Shown here: in pieces, positions 1 through 9,418 of the stretch
Numbering within the stretch: the first letter of the stretch is position 1
Layout: every line of letters starts with the position of its first letter
NCBI GenBank assembly: GCA_009841265.1
Contig: VXMB01000009.1
Location: 479,911-543,910 of the forward strand
Length of the DNA: 64,000 nucleotides
Direction of reading: 5' to 3'
DNA from: Gemmatimonadota bacterium
GTDB taxonomy: Bacteria; JAAXHH01
Position numbers and translations under genes: made by a program
Notes under the pieces: model-generated
Databases searched by the model: none
What the model saw: the letters and a program-made list of their open reading frames with translations, nothing else
Told to the model about the DNA's origin: nothing

Positions 1-783
1 CGACAGGACGAAGCGCAGGGCCAGTTCAGGCAGGCTGAAACGGGTCGCGGACTGGATTTCGACCAGCCGGTCGATATGCGCGACGAGGGGCTTCAGCCTG
101 TCGGGCATGAACCTGCTTTTCTCGGTCAGGGCACCTTTCAGCAGTGCGGATCGCACGATGACGCCCACGCCGCGCCGGCGCGCCTCGGGAATGACGCGTA
201 CCAGGTAACGGCGGTCTAGTATGTTGCAGGGGATCTGCAGGGTGTCCCACCGCCCATCCTCGATGGCCGCAAGCGCCGCCTCTTCGCTGTAGGACGAATA
301 TCCCGCAAAGCGGACCTTGCCCGCCTCCCGGGCCCTGTCGAGCTCTTCCATCACCTCGCCGTCCCGGATCATGCGGAGTTCCAGCTCGAGAAGGTCCCGA
401 CCGTGTACCTGCAGCAGGTCGATGTGGTCGGTCTGCAGCCTGGACAGGCTCCGGTCGATGGAAGTTGCGATGCTCCGTCTCGATTCGGCGTAATCCAGCC
501 CTTCTTCCAGCCGGTGCACGCACTTGGTGGCGAGGACGTATTCGGACCGCCGGCTACCGAGCGCCCGGCCGATGATCTCCTCGCTGTTTCCGTACAGCGC
601 CGCGGTGTCGATGAAGTTCACACCCGAATCGATCGCCCGGTTGAGCAGGATCCGGGCGTCGGACTCCGCGGGCACGCCGGGTTCGCCGCCCGCCTTCAGG
701 CCGTACTCCATGCCCAGCTCGACCGTGCCGAGGGAGACTTCGGAAACGCGCAAACGGGTTCGCCCCAGGTTTCTGTACCGCAC
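1..783 (-). CDS. Aldo/keto reductase, 3' end cut by the window
   Basis: A 261-codon open frame begins at a GTG (781-783) and runs off the left edge without a stop. Seven bases upstream of the GTG is a strong ribosome binding site (GGAGGAG, 791-797 on the minus strand). The N-terminus YRNLGRTRLRVSEVSLGT is the usual start of the aldo/keto reductase TIM barrel. VNFIDTAALYG carries the catalytic Asp and Tyr, LATK the Lys, and LLQVHG the His. The family reduces aldehydes and ketones with NADPH; the substrate cannot be read from sequence. It lies 22 bp after the deacetylase-fold gene on the same strand and is probably co-transcribed with it. The C-terminal barrel strands lie outside the window. 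Family assignment is firm; the exact role is unknown. Confidence 0.88.
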   Translation of the reverse strand, partial: MRYRNLGRTRLRVSEVSLGTVELGMEYGLKAGGEPGVPAESDARILLNRAIDSGVNFIDTAALYGNSEEIIGRALGSRRSEYVLATKCVHRLEEGLDYAESRRSIATSIDRSLSRLQTDHIDLLQVHGRDLLELELRMIRDGEVMEELDRAREAGKVRFAGYSSYSEEAALAAIEDGRWDTLQIPCNILDRRYLVRVIPEARRRGVGVIVRSALLKGALTEKSRFMPDRLKPLVAHIDRLVEIQSATRFSLPELALRFVLS

Positions 784-805
784 TGTTCGACTCCTCCACC
801 GGCAT

Positions 806-1762
806 TCAGTCGTTCATCATGCCTACGTGGTCCGCGACGCACCGGCCGAGGGCCTCGAGGTCGTAACCGCCCTCCAGGACGGAAACCAGGCGGCCCCCGC
901 ACGCGTCTTCCACGAAGTCCAGCACCAGGCGGGTCATGGCCCGAAAACCCGCGTCCGTGACCAGGGTGCCGGAGAGCGGATCGTCCATGTGGGCGTCGAA
1001 TCCGGCCGAAAGGATAAGGAGGTCCGGCTGATAGGCCTTCATGGCGGGCAGGACCGTGCCGCGCAATGCATCGATGAAAACCTCGTCTCCGGATCCGGCG
1101 GAGACCGGGACGTTCATCGTGAAACCCGCCCCTTTGCCCGTTCCTGTCTCCCGCTCCGCGCCGGTGAAGGGATAGAGGGGATACTGGTGTATGCTGAGAT
1201 AATACACGGACGGGTCTTCCTCGAAAATCTCCTGGGTCCCGTTACCGTGATGGACGTCCCAGTCCAGCACGGCCACTCGTTCCACCCCGAACCGCGACTG
1301 GGCGTAACGGGCCGCGACGGCGGCGTTGTTGTAGATACAGAAGCCCATTCCCCGGTCGGATTCGGCGTGATGCCCGGGAGGCCGGGCGACGCAGAATACA
1401 CGGTCCGCTTCCCCGGTCAGCACCGCGTCGACCGCCCGCATCGCCGCGCCGGCGGCCAGTCGGGCCACGGTCTCGGATGCGGACGAAACGGTGGTGTCGC
1501 CTGTGGGCAGATTCCGGTATCCCTTTCCGCACCAGTCGACGACGGCGTCGACATAGGCCCCGTCGTGGATGGCCTTGATCCGCGCCTCGCCGGCCGGCTC
1601 GGGCAAGAGGCACAGCAGGCCGGCCTGACGGGCGCCGTCGGGAACATCGCCGGACAGGCCGAGTTGGGCAAGCACGGAGTTCATGCGGTCCGGCCGTTCC
1701 GGATGGAAGGGACCGGTATCGTGCAGGAGGAAGTCGGGGTGGCTGATCAACGCGGTGGGCAT
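806..1762 (-). CDS. Histone deacetylase-fold amidohydrolase (AcuC/HdaH-like)
   Basis: This 318-residue protein is a complete member of the arginase/deacetylase fold. Visible motifs are RPPGHHAE with the tandem His at 131-132, DWDVHHGNGTQ with the zinc-binding pattern Asp167-x-Asp169-x-His171, SAGFDAHMDD near residue 257 with the third zinc Asp, and LEGGY near the C-terminus. Bacterial homologues remove acetyl groups from polyamines, acetoin-related substrates or protein lysines; the substrate here cannot be told. No signal peptide is visible, so it is probably cytoplasmic. It follows the DUF4175-like gene by 52 bp and precedes the aldo/keto reductase. All zinc ligands appear intact. Confidence 0.9.
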   Translation of the reverse strand: MPTALISHPDFLLHDTGPFHPERPDRMNSVLAQLGLSGDVPDGARQAGLLCLLPEPAGEARIKAIHDGAYVDAVVDWCGKGYRNLPTGDTTVSSASETVARLAAGAAMRAVDAVLTGEADRVFCVARPPGHHAESDRGMGFCIYNNAAVAARYAQSRFGVERVAVLDWDVHHGNGTQEIFEEDPSVYYLSIHQYPLYPFTGAERETGTGKGAGFTMNVPVSAGSGDEVFIDALRGTVLPAMKAYQPDLLILSAGFDAHMDDPLSGTLVTDAGFRAMTRLVLDFVEDACGGRLVSVLEGGYDLEALGRCVADHVGMMND

Positions 1763-1814
1763 GTTGTCGCGACAGGGCGAAGGTCTCCGGGAGCGGAGAC
1801 CACCGGCCGGAACT

Positions 1815-4800
1815 TCAGTTGCGGCTCCCGTTCCTGGAGAGATTCTCGAAGTAGTCGTTTACCAGGTCCCGGTACCCCGGCGGGACATCCTCTTCCCGAG
1901 CGAGGTAGAGCCTTTCCCTCCGGCGCATGTCCCGGACTTCCGCACGCAGGCCATCGTAGTAGTCCACGAGACTGCGGGCCATGTTGAGGTGGAGCTCGTT
2001 CCATGATCCCCGGTCGATCTTCCACGGTTCGTCGCCGAGGGCGATCGCCCGATCCAGGTCGTCCTGCAACTGCCGCGACTCCCGGGACATCTGCGGGACC
2101 TGTCCCGAAAGGTCCCGAAGGCGTTGCAGCTGACGCTGGTAATCCCGCGAGATCTGGTCGAGCGTCTCTGAATTGGGAATGCCGCGGTTCAACCGGTAGA
2201 GCCGGCGCTGCAGTCCCTGCCATTCGGACATGGCATCCCGCGCACTGTCCTGCGTCCTGGCGAGATGGTCCATGTCCCGGGTGATCAACTTGTCCCGCGC
2301 CATGCGGACCATTTCCGCGAGCCGGTCCAGCGCCGCGGAGATATCCGTCTCCGTGCGGGCGGACTGGTCCAGGGAATTCCGGTTCAAGAGCCGCTTCGAA
2401 CGCTCGATCTCTTCGCTTAACCGTTCCTCATCGATCATCTCGCCGGCCCGGTCCGCAGCCGCCGCCGTCTCGGGCTGCACCCGGGACGCACTCCTGGCGA
2501 GGAATTCGAGGTCTTTCTCGAGGCGTTCGAGGTCCGAACGGATCTCCTCTTTCGCCCCTTCCAGACCCCTCATCCGATCGCGCAGGAACCGGTCCAGGCG
2601 CCGCTCCTTCGATGACTCGTCCAAACCGCCGCGCCTCGAATCGATCGCGTCCAGGCGATTGAGAATGCCCTCGAATCCACCTTCTTTCTCGTCTTTCAGC
2701 GCGTTGACGTTCCGTTCGAGTTGTTCCTGCCGGACGGCCAGCTGGTCCGCCTGCTTCACGGCTTCTCTCGCCAGCCGCTCCAGCGACGCACCCTGGGCCC
2801 GCTGCAGCTGGCTGGAAGCGTCGGCCAGATGCCGCGCGGCCTGAGCGCCGCCCTCCGCCGCAGTCTGGAGGCGGTCCCTGCGCATTTGTTCGATCGATTC
2901 GCCCATCGACTCGGAGCTGTCACGCAGGTCGCGGTCCGCCTGATCCAGCATGGGGCGTTGCGCCCCCGATTGCGCGCCGCGCGCGTCCGTGGGGTTCCTG
3001 GCCCCGGAAAGCGACCGGGCGATCTCTTCCGTCTCCGCCCTGAGATCCCGTTGGGTCCTGGTCAGCCGGTCCAGTTCCCTCCGGCGCTCGGCTTCCGGGC
3101 GGTCTTCGTCGTCCGCCAGCTTCTGCATCCGTTCATTCACGCGCTGTTGGCGCCGGGCCAGGTCCTGGACGCGTTGCTGATGCTCGTCGATGCTCTGCTC
3201 CCGCTCCCGTTCCAGCGCCGGTTGATCCGGGACCTCGTACCTGTTCCGCTCATCATCCAGTTCGAGTTCGGAGGTGTCCGACAGGTCGAGCGGTGCCCTT
3301 CCCGACATGCCGCGTTGCTGGCTCACCGTAAACTCCCGCATCTGCGCATCGAGCCTCGTGAGGTACATGAGCGCCTCACGTTCGTGTGTCAGGGCCTCGT
3401 CGACCGCGCCGGAGCGGAGTGCTTCGGAAGCCGCCGCCATCGGCGTCTGCACAAGTTCCAGCGTTTCGACCATCTTCATCGCTTCCTGCGAGAACCCGAC
3501 CATGAAGCGCATGAAGGCGAGTGCTTCTTCCACCTGCTCCCGCAATCCGTCCTGTACCGCCGCGATGGCCTCGAGGTCTTCTTCCACCCGCGTATCGGGT
3601 GCTGCCGCGAGCGTCCGCTTGACCCGCCACGTCGCCGAGATGATCTCCTTCTGCTTGCGGGAGAGCTGCCTCGTCTGCATCACGTCGTCCCCTGCTCCTC
3701 CCCCGCCGCCTCCGCCTCCGCCTTCAGCCTGGCGGTAGGTTGCATCGAATGGCTTGATTTCGATGAAGTAGATATCCGTCGCGGACGTGCCGGCTTCGCT
3801 CCTGCGGTCGCCCGCCTCGGCGTAGTAGGCCACGAAATCTCCCGGCTGGACCCTCAGGTTCTCGAGGTAAACTATGTGCTCTCCCTCCCAGACCGTGCCG
3901 CTCGATTCGCGCTGCAATGCGCCCAGGTCCACGACGACTTCGTCGCCGCCGTTCACCGCGTAGTTGAGGGAAAAGGCCGCCAGGCCGAAGTCGTCCTCGG
4001 CCTCGGCGCGGATAGTGACTTCATCGACGGGGGAGACCCTCGTGTCTCTTTGCGGTTCGAGGATGGCCACCCGGGGCGCGCGGTCCTGCAGCGCCCGGAC
4101 GTAGTACTCCACCGGGTCGTCGTTCGCGAAGCCGTCCGAGTCCACCACGTGTATCGAGTAGGAAAGATCCTCGCGCACGACGAAGGATCCCTCGAGGTCC
4201 TCTCCGCCCACTTCCAGCTCAACGGACCGGCCGTCGCTGAAGCGCATCGCCCCGGAAACCACCGGTTTGCTCGCCGTGATACGCAGGGCGACCCGCGTGC
4301 CCACCGGCGCCGTGATGTCTCCGCGGTCTTCCTCGGTCTTCGAGACGAGTTCCATGTAGTCCGGGAATTCGTACCGGGCGTCGATCCGTTCGACATAGGG
4401 CGGATCGATGGCGGAGATCCGGAATTCACCCGACCGGGTTCCGGCCACGGCGACGTAGTACCGCGCATTCTCGACGATCCCGTGGATATCGCCGGCGAAG
4501 GTCCGCTCGCCGTCCATGGCAAACAGGTCCAATGTTGTCCAGTCTTCGTCCTGCCCAAACCGGACGAACAGGCTCGGATCCGGGGCAAGGCCGCTGCCCA
4601 GGATGGCGGTGATGGTCAGGCTGTCGCCGCGTCTTACGTGCGTGTCGCCGGGTTCGACCCGAATACCGCCGGGCAAGGCCGGTTCCAATTGGGTCCACGA
4701 CACCAACCGGAGGGCGGACCGGCCAAAGTAACCGGGTTCAAGCAAGATCAGGACGGCGAGGACCAGGACGGCGCCGGCCGCGGAAGCCTGGATGCGGGCG

Positions 4801-5240
4801 TGGCGCCTGCGATCCACGATCTTCTTGTATTCGATCTGCTCGGTGTAACCGGCGACGTACTCCAGCACCTGGTCCATCAGGTCCTGCTGGGGTCGCCGGA
4901 GGTGCGTGTCGCCGTATTCCACGGCGCTGACCAAGGCGTCGTTCAGCGCGGGATGCCGTTCTTCAATATAACGGGCGACCTGCAGGTCCGAGGGCGACTG
5001 ACGGAGCGGTGCGAGCAGATATCTGAAAGCAAGCCAGCCGAGGATCCCCGCGGCGGCGGACAGGTAGAGGATCCTGGCCAGACCGCCTGGATCGAAGAAA
5101 TGTACGGCCGTTACGCCGCAGAGGAAGAGCATGACTGCGGCGATCGCGATGACCGAGACGCCGCGAATGACCAGCATGGCACGCCAGCGGCGAAGTACGC
5201 TCCGCAGGCATTCCTGAAGGATGGATCGTTCCGTCGACAT
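1815..5240 (-). CDS. DUF4175-like membrane-anchored coiled-coil protein
   Basis: This 1141-residue protein has an N-terminal membrane region with helices near residues 22-49, 53-76 and 150-172. A predicted periplasmic beta-rich segment spans about 190-500. A run of about nine glycines near residue 510 is followed by a roughly 580-residue, highly charged Glu/Arg/Gln coiled-coil C-terminus. This layout matches the DUF4175 type commonly linked to MoxR/DUF58/BatA gene sets. The gene starts 3 bp after the vWA gene, so translation is probably coupled. The biochemical role is unknown; the architecture suggests a long envelope scaffold or tether driven by the MoxR ATPase, which is inference. Family naming rests on architecture and context rather than alignment. 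Confidence 0.75.
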   Translation of the reverse strand: MSTERSILQECLRSVLRRWRAMLVIRGVSVIAIAAVMLFLCGVTAVHFFDPGGLARILYLSAAAGILGWLAFRYLLAPLRQSPSDLQVARYIEERHPALNDALVSAVEYGDTHLRRPQQDLMDQVLEYVAGYTEQIEYKKIVDRRRHARIQASAAGAVLVLAVLILLEPGYFGRSALRLVSWTQLEPALPGGIRVEPGDTHVRRGDSLTITAILGSGLAPDPSLFVRFGQDEDWTTLDLFAMDGERTFAGDIHGIVENARYYVAVAGTRSGEFRISAIDPPYVERIDARYEFPDYMELVSKTEEDRGDITAPVGTRVALRITASKPVVSGAMRFSDGRSVELEVGGEDLEGSFVVREDLSYSIHVVDSDGFANDDPVEYYVRALQDRAPRVAILEPQRDTRVSPVDEVTIRAEAEDDFGLAAFSLNYAVNGGDEVVVDLGALQRESSGTVWEGEHIVYLENLRVQPGDFVAYYAEAGDRRSEAGTSATDIYFIEIKPFDATYRQAEGGGGGGGGGAGDDVMQTRQLSRKQKEIISATWRVKRTLAAAPDTRVEEDLEAIAAVQDGLREQVEEALAFMRFMVGFSQEAMKMVETLELVQTPMAAASEALRSGAVDEALTHEREALMYLTRLDAQMREFTVSQQRGMSGRAPLDLSDTSELELDDERNRYEVPDQPALEREREQSIDEHQQRVQDLARRQQRVNERMQKLADDEDRPEAERRRELDRLTRTQRDLRAETEEIARSLSGARNPTDARGAQSGAQRPMLDQADRDLRDSSESMGESIEQMRRDRLQTAAEGGAQAARHLADASSQLQRAQGASLERLAREAVKQADQLAVRQEQLERNVNALKDEKEGGFEGILNRLDAIDSRRGGLDESSKERRLDRFLRDRMRGLEGAKEEIRSDLERLEKDLEFLARSASRVQPETAAAADRAGEMIDEERLSEEIERSKRLLNRNSLDQSARTETDISAALDRLAEMVRMARDKLITRDMDHLARTQDSARDAMSEWQGLQRRLYRLNRGIPNSETLDQISRDYQRQLQRLRDLSGQVPQMSRESRQLQDDLDRAIALGDEPWKIDRGSWNELHLNMARSLVDYYDGLRAEVRDMRRRERLYLAREEDVPPGYRDLVNDYFENLSRNGSRN

Positions 5241-5243
5241 GGA

Positions 5244-7361
5244 TCACCTGTGCGTTCGATTCGCCAGCAGGGTCTCTCCGAGGACCAGGGCGATGAGCGT
5301 GAACCCCAGGATCCACCAGAGCCCCTGGCGGCGTTCGACTTCGGCGTCCCGGACAAACCGGGCCAGCGACTCGGTTTCCCGTGATTCCGGACTCTCGGCC
5401 ACGGGATTGATCAGCGCCGCGGCGAAGGCTTCCGCGTCCATCCTGGCGAAGTCGGATTCACGGGTGTCGAGGTTGACCGCGAATGTCTGCTGCCCGCCCT
5501 CCGACTGCACCCGGTACAACCCCGGTTGCCTCGTCTGCGTGAACAGCTTCCTGCCCGTCCGGGACGTTTCCACCGGGACCTGCTCTCCGGATGGAAGTAC
5601 CACGTGTTGCGCGCCGTCCGGCAGTCTGACCGCCTCCCCCGCCAGGCGGTACAACCCGGCCCCGCGCTCGTGCATCGTTCCCCGGGAGGCCAGGTAGTCT
5701 ATACTCTCGTACAGAAAGGGAACGAACACCTCCCGTATGGGAAAATCGGTCCACGCAAGGTCGAAGGTGGAAAGAACCAGGAACGTGCGGCCGTTTCCCA
5801 AGGGCTTTTCCGCAACGGCGGCGGCGCCGTCATCGAAACGAGCCGGGACCGATGCCGAGGAGTCGGGTTCGAACCGTGCCGTGCGGTAGAATCGTACCGT
5901 ACCGAAATCACCGTGCCTGGGACCGGAAAAGGGCTGGAAGACGGGGTGCTGGTAATTCACGTCCGTCAGCACCCGGTACCGGTCTCGCGGACGGTCCGGA
6001 GGCGAAAGCGATGCAATGCGTCCAGGCAGCAGTTCGCCGAAGGATGAATTGAATATACCGGAAGATACTGCGGGATTCAAGGCGATTATCAGACTGCCGC
6101 CCGATCGCACGTACCCGGTCAGCCGGTCCTTCGCGGCCCTCGGCAGGACGGACAGGTTGGCCGAGATGACCACGTCGTATTCCGATGGATCGACGGCGGC
6201 CAGCGCGTCCGGCGACCGCACGTCCACGACGACTGGCGGGTCCCGGCGCAGCGACAGCGCCTGGGACAGGTAGTACGCGGCCTCCGACGGGCGGTTCGGC
6301 CGCGATCTTTCCTCCAGGCAGAGGACCCGCACTGGCGTAGGCGCATTCACGGTGAAGAAGAACCGGTTGTCCACCGGGAGCCCGTCTTCACCCAGCATCA
6401 CCTCACCCGTATTCGTGGCCGATCCGAAAGTCTGCCGGAAGATCTCCACCCGGCTGGAGTGCGGGGGAATGTCGACCCGCCGCTTCCCGGTCTCGATCCC
6501 GTTGACCCGGAGCGTCACCTCGTCCCGGAAGGGCGCCTGTCCGAAGTTCCGGATCCGGACGGCCACGTCCAGGGTACGGCCGTCCGCGGACAGTGCACGT
6601 TCCGCGCCGTCCGGCGCGGCCGAAGATTCCATGCCGGCAACGGTCGGGATCTCCACGCCTGTGACGGCGGAATTGTCGTCCTGTGCGTCCCCGACGTCGA
6701 TCATCCGGAGCTGGACGCCCGGACCGAGCTTCCATCCGCCGGACCGTGGATTCCAGCCGGACTGCTGGAAATCGGAAACGAGGTAGACCGTCCGGCGGTC
6801 GAAGTCCGACCCGCTCAACTGGTCGTCGGCGGCGCGCAGCGCTTCCACGTAGTCCGTCGCCTGGAATGTCGCGCTGACCTCGGAGTCCACCAGGACGGGC
6901 AGTTCGGAGTGGCTCGACCCGAGTTCCCGGATGACCCGCGCCTGCACGGCGAAGGTCAGCAGCGCCGCCTGGTCGCCGGTCTGCAGATCGTTCAGGATCT
7001 CGGCCGCCCGCCGCTTCGCCAGGGCGATGCGGTTCCCGTATCCCATGCTGTAGGAGGTATCGACCAGAATGGCCACCGCTTCAGGCTGGGTGCCCGCGAA
7101 AACGGTTTCGTCCTGATCCCGGAGGAAGGGCCGCGCGAAAATCACGGCCAGCAGCGCGCAGGCCGCCATGCGCAGCAGCAACAGCAGGAGACGGCGAAAT
7201 CGCTGCTGGCGGACGATGGACCGCTGGGACGAAATGAGGAAACGGACCATGCTGAAGACGTGGATCCCGGCCCGCTGCCTTCGCACCAGGTGCAGGATCA
7301 GCGGGACGGCCGCGCCCAGCGCGCCGAAGAGGAACGTGAGGTTCAGGAAGGCCAGGTCCAT
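5244..7361 (-). CDS. BatA/vWA domain membrane protein
   Basis: The 705-residue protein begins with a BatA-type N-terminus (MDLAFLNLTFLFGALGAAVP) with membrane helices near 5-25 and 58-80. A von Willebrand factor A domain follows, with MIDAS motif DTSYS at 101-105. A central segment around 370-430 (YDVVISANLSVLP, GGSLIIALN) looks like the glutamine-amidotransferase-like fold often found in these proteins. A hydrophobic helix closes the C-terminus (WWILGFTLIALVLGETLL). Family members bind metal-dependent partners and work with MoxR ATPases in envelope or stress functions. It lies 35 bp after the DUF58 gene and 3 bp before the DUF4175-like gene, in the usual order for such operons. Confidence 0.85.
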   Translation of the reverse strand: MDLAFLNLTFLFGALGAAVPLILHLVRRQRAGIHVFSMVRFLISSQRSIVRQQRFRRLLLLLLRMAACALLAVIFARPFLRDQDETVFAGTQPEAVAILVDTSYSMGYGNRIALAKRRAAEILNDLQTGDQAALLTFAVQARVIRELGSSHSELPVLVDSEVSATFQATDYVEALRAADDQLSGSDFDRRTVYLVSDFQQSGWNPRSGGWKLGPGVQLRMIDVGDAQDDNSAVTGVEIPTVAGMESSAAPDGAERALSADGRTLDVAVRIRNFGQAPFRDEVTLRVNGIETGKRRVDIPPHSSRVEIFRQTFGSATNTGEVMLGEDGLPVDNRFFFTVNAPTPVRVLCLEERSRPNRPSEAAYYLSQALSLRRDPPVVVDVRSPDALAAVDPSEYDVVISANLSVLPRAAKDRLTGYVRSGGSLIIALNPAVSSGIFNSSFGELLPGRIASLSPPDRPRDRYRVLTDVNYQHPVFQPFSGPRHGDFGTVRFYRTARFEPDSSASVPARFDDGAAAVAEKPLGNGRTFLVLSTFDLAWTDFPIREVFVPFLYESIDYLASRGTMHERGAGLYRLAGEAVRLPDGAQHVVLPSGEQVPVETSRTGRKLFTQTRQPGLYRVQSEGGQQTFAVNLDTRESDFARMDAEAFAAALINPVAESPESRETESLARFVRDAEVERRQGLWWILGFTLIALVLGETLLANRTHR

Positions 7362-7396
7362 GACGCGTACCTGCGGGGCGATGCGCTGGTGAAGCC

Positions 7397-8299
7397 CTAA
7401 CGTTTCACCATGCGCCTGCTCAGATAGGAATAAAGCGCGAAATCCAGCGGCCGGTCGGTCTCCATGCGCTCATAGTCGACCTGGATCTTCGCACATCCGG
7501 TCCTGATCGATTCCATGAATTCCTCCACCGCTGCCAGGTAGTCCGCCCGGATGGCCGACGGAGCCACCGTGATCCGCTCGCCGGTCTCCGGGTCGTCGAA
7601 CCGTGCGGTCTCGCTGAAAGGGAAGGTGAGTTCTTCCCGGTCGACGATGTGAAAGACCAGCACTTCATGACCCTTGAAGCGAAAGTGCATCAGGGCGTTC
7701 ATCATCTGCTCGACGTCGTCGATCAGATCGGAAATGAGGATGACAAATCCCCGCCTCGGCATCGATTCGGCGAGTTCGTGCAGGGGCCTGCCCAAATCGG
7801 TGCCTTCGTCCGCGCGCAGTTCATCCAGGGTCGAGTGGATGGCGAGCCACTGGGTGTTCTTCGAACTGGGCGGCAGGTAATTGTGTACGACCTGGTCGAA
7901 GGTGACGAGTCCCACCCCGTCCCCCTGCCGCAGTATGAGATACGCCAGGGAAGCCGCGAGATAGGATCCGTATTCGAGCTTGTCCAGTGCTGGGTTCCGC
8001 TGGCCGCCGTATCCCATGGACGCGCTGCGGTCGAGTATTATCACGCACTGCAGGTTCGTCTCGTCCTCGTATTCCTTGACGTAGTACCGGTCCGACCGCG
8101 CCACGGCTTTCCAGTCCACGTGCCGGATGTCGTCGCCCGGCGTATACTGCCGGTATTCCACGAACTCCACGCCAAAGCCCCGGTACGGGCTCTTGTGGAG
8201 GCCGGATACGAACCCTTCGACCACGATGCGGGCGCGCATTTCCATGGAGGAGAGGCTGGAGAGGGTCCTCGGGTCCAGGAAGCGGGGGACTTCGGTCAT
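7397..8299 (-). CDS. DUF58 domain protein
   Basis: The 300-residue protein carries the DUF58 core: PGDDIRHVDWKAVARSDRYY at about 55-74, then a vWA-like strand with LDRSASM (Asp90). These features identify the DUF58 family that regularly sits between MoxR and vWA genes. No membrane helix is visible, so it is likely cytoplasmic and could bridge the MoxR ATPase and the membrane vWA protein (inference). It follows moxR by 51 bp; that short gap repeats ttacatgccg twice. Function in this organism is unknown. Confidence 0.88.
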   Translation of the reverse strand: MTEVPRFLDPRTLSSLSSMEMRARIVVEGFVSGLHKSPYRGFGVEFVEYRQYTPGDDIRHVDWKAVARSDRYYVKEYEDETNLQCVIILDRSASMGYGGQRNPALDKLEYGSYLAASLAYLILRQGDGVGLVTFDQVVHNYLPPSSKNTQWLAIHSTLDELRADEGTDLGRPLHELAESMPRRGFVILISDLIDDVEQMMNALMHFRFKGHEVLVFHIVDREELTFPFSETARFDDPETGERITVAPSAIRADYLAAVEEFMESIRTGCAKIQVDYERMETDRPLDFALYSYLSRRMVKR

Positions 8300-8350
8300 G
8301 TCGGTGCCGATGGCAGGGATGAAGGGTTACATGCCGTGTTTTGTGCCGAA

Positions 8351-9388
8351 TTACATGCCGGATTGCGGCGCCGGAACGGTCTCGAGCAGCCGGTCGACGA
8401 TGCCCTCGGAGGTGATCTTCTCCGCCTCGGCGTAGAAATTGGTCAGGATCCGGTGCCGCAGGACCGGATGGGCGAGCGCGCGGATGTCGTCGCAGGAAAC
8501 GTGTCCCCGGCCGTCGAGCAGGGCCCTGGCCTTGGCGCCCAGGATCAGGTACTGGGAGGCGCGCAGGCCGGCCCCCCAGGATACCCAGTTCTTCACGAAT
8601 TCAGGCGGTTCCTCGCTGGATGGCCTGCTCGCGGATGCCAGGCGAACGGCGTACCGGGCAACCTGTTCGGAGACCAGGACTTCCCGGACCAGGCGCTGGT
8701 AATCCCGGACCACCTCGCCCGACAGGACGGTATCGACCGAGACCGTCTCGGCGGAGGTCGTCGTACGGGCCACGGCCACTTCGTCGTCTTCCTCGAGATA
8801 TTCGATGTGGATGTTGAACATGAACCGGTCGAGCTGCGCCTCGGGCAGGGGATAGGTCCCCTCCAGCTCGATGGGGTTCTGGGTGGCGAGGACGAAGAAG
8901 GGTTCGTCCAGCTGAAACGTCGTGCGGCCGGCGGTCACTCGGTGTTCCTGCATGGCTTCGAGCAAGGCGGCCTGGGTCTTGGGCGGCGTCCGGTTGATCT
9001 CGTCCGCTAGTACGATGTTGCCGAAGATCGGACCCTTGATGAAAGTCAGCGAGCGCTGTCCCGTAGCCTTGTCCTCTTCCAGGATCTCGGTCCCGGTGAT
9101 GTCGGCCGGCATGAGGTCCGGGGTGAACTGGATGCGCCGGAACTCAAGGTCCAGCACCTCGGCGAAGGTCTTGATGAGCAGGGTCTTTGCCAGTCCGGGC
9201 ACGCCGGTCACGAGGCAGTGCCCTCCCGCGAACAGGGCGATCAGCACCTGTTCCAGGACGTCATCCTGGCCGGTGATCACCTTGCGCACTTCGGCCAGTA
9301 TCTTCTCCCGCCCCTCCTGGAATGCTTCTATGCGTACCTGTCCGGGTCCTTCTTCGGTTGCGTGCTGCGCGGTGCCGCTCGTCGTCAT
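8351..9388 (-). CDS. MoxR family AAA+ ATPase
   Basis: The 345-residue ATPase shows Walker A GVPGLAKT at 62-69, Walker B IVLADEINRTPPKTQ near 125-139, sensor 1 LATQNPIE and a C-terminal lid domain. It is of typical MoxR length. MoxR proteins act as ATP-driven chaperones that activate or insert metal cofactors in partner proteins, and the partners are usually the DUF58 and vWA proteins encoded next to them, as here. It lies 30 bp downstream of the UDP-glucuronate-decarboxylase-like gene and may share its promoter. Confidence 0.92.
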   Translation of the reverse strand: MTTSGTAQHATEEGPGQVRIEAFQEGREKILAEVRKVITGQDDVLEQVLIALFAGGHCLVTGVPGLAKTLLIKTFAEVLDLEFRRIQFTPDLMPADITGTEILEEDKATGQRSLTFIKGPIFGNIVLADEINRTPPKTQAALLEAMQEHRVTAGRTTFQLDEPFFVLATQNPIELEGTYPLPEAQLDRFMFNIHIEYLEEDDEVAVARTTTSAETVSVDTVLSGEVVRDYQRLVREVLVSEQVARYAVRLASASRPSSEEPPEFVKNWVSWGAGLRASQYLILGAKARALLDGRGHVSCDDIRALAHPVLRHRILTNFYAEAEKITSEGIVDRLLETVPAPQSGM

Positions 9389-9418
9389 CGGCCGGAATCC
9401 TTTCCGTCGGGCGCCTGA

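Noticed and set aside
2721..5384. 887-codon open frame on the plus strand
   Set aside because: It is antisense to the DUF4175-like gene, shows no domain and has low-complexity composition as expected for a GC-rich complement; the minus-strand gene has motifs, helices and operon context.
5861..5880. gggttcgaacc, a tRNA T-loop-like string
   Set aside because: It lies inside the vWA gene and has no acceptor stem or anticodon arm around it.
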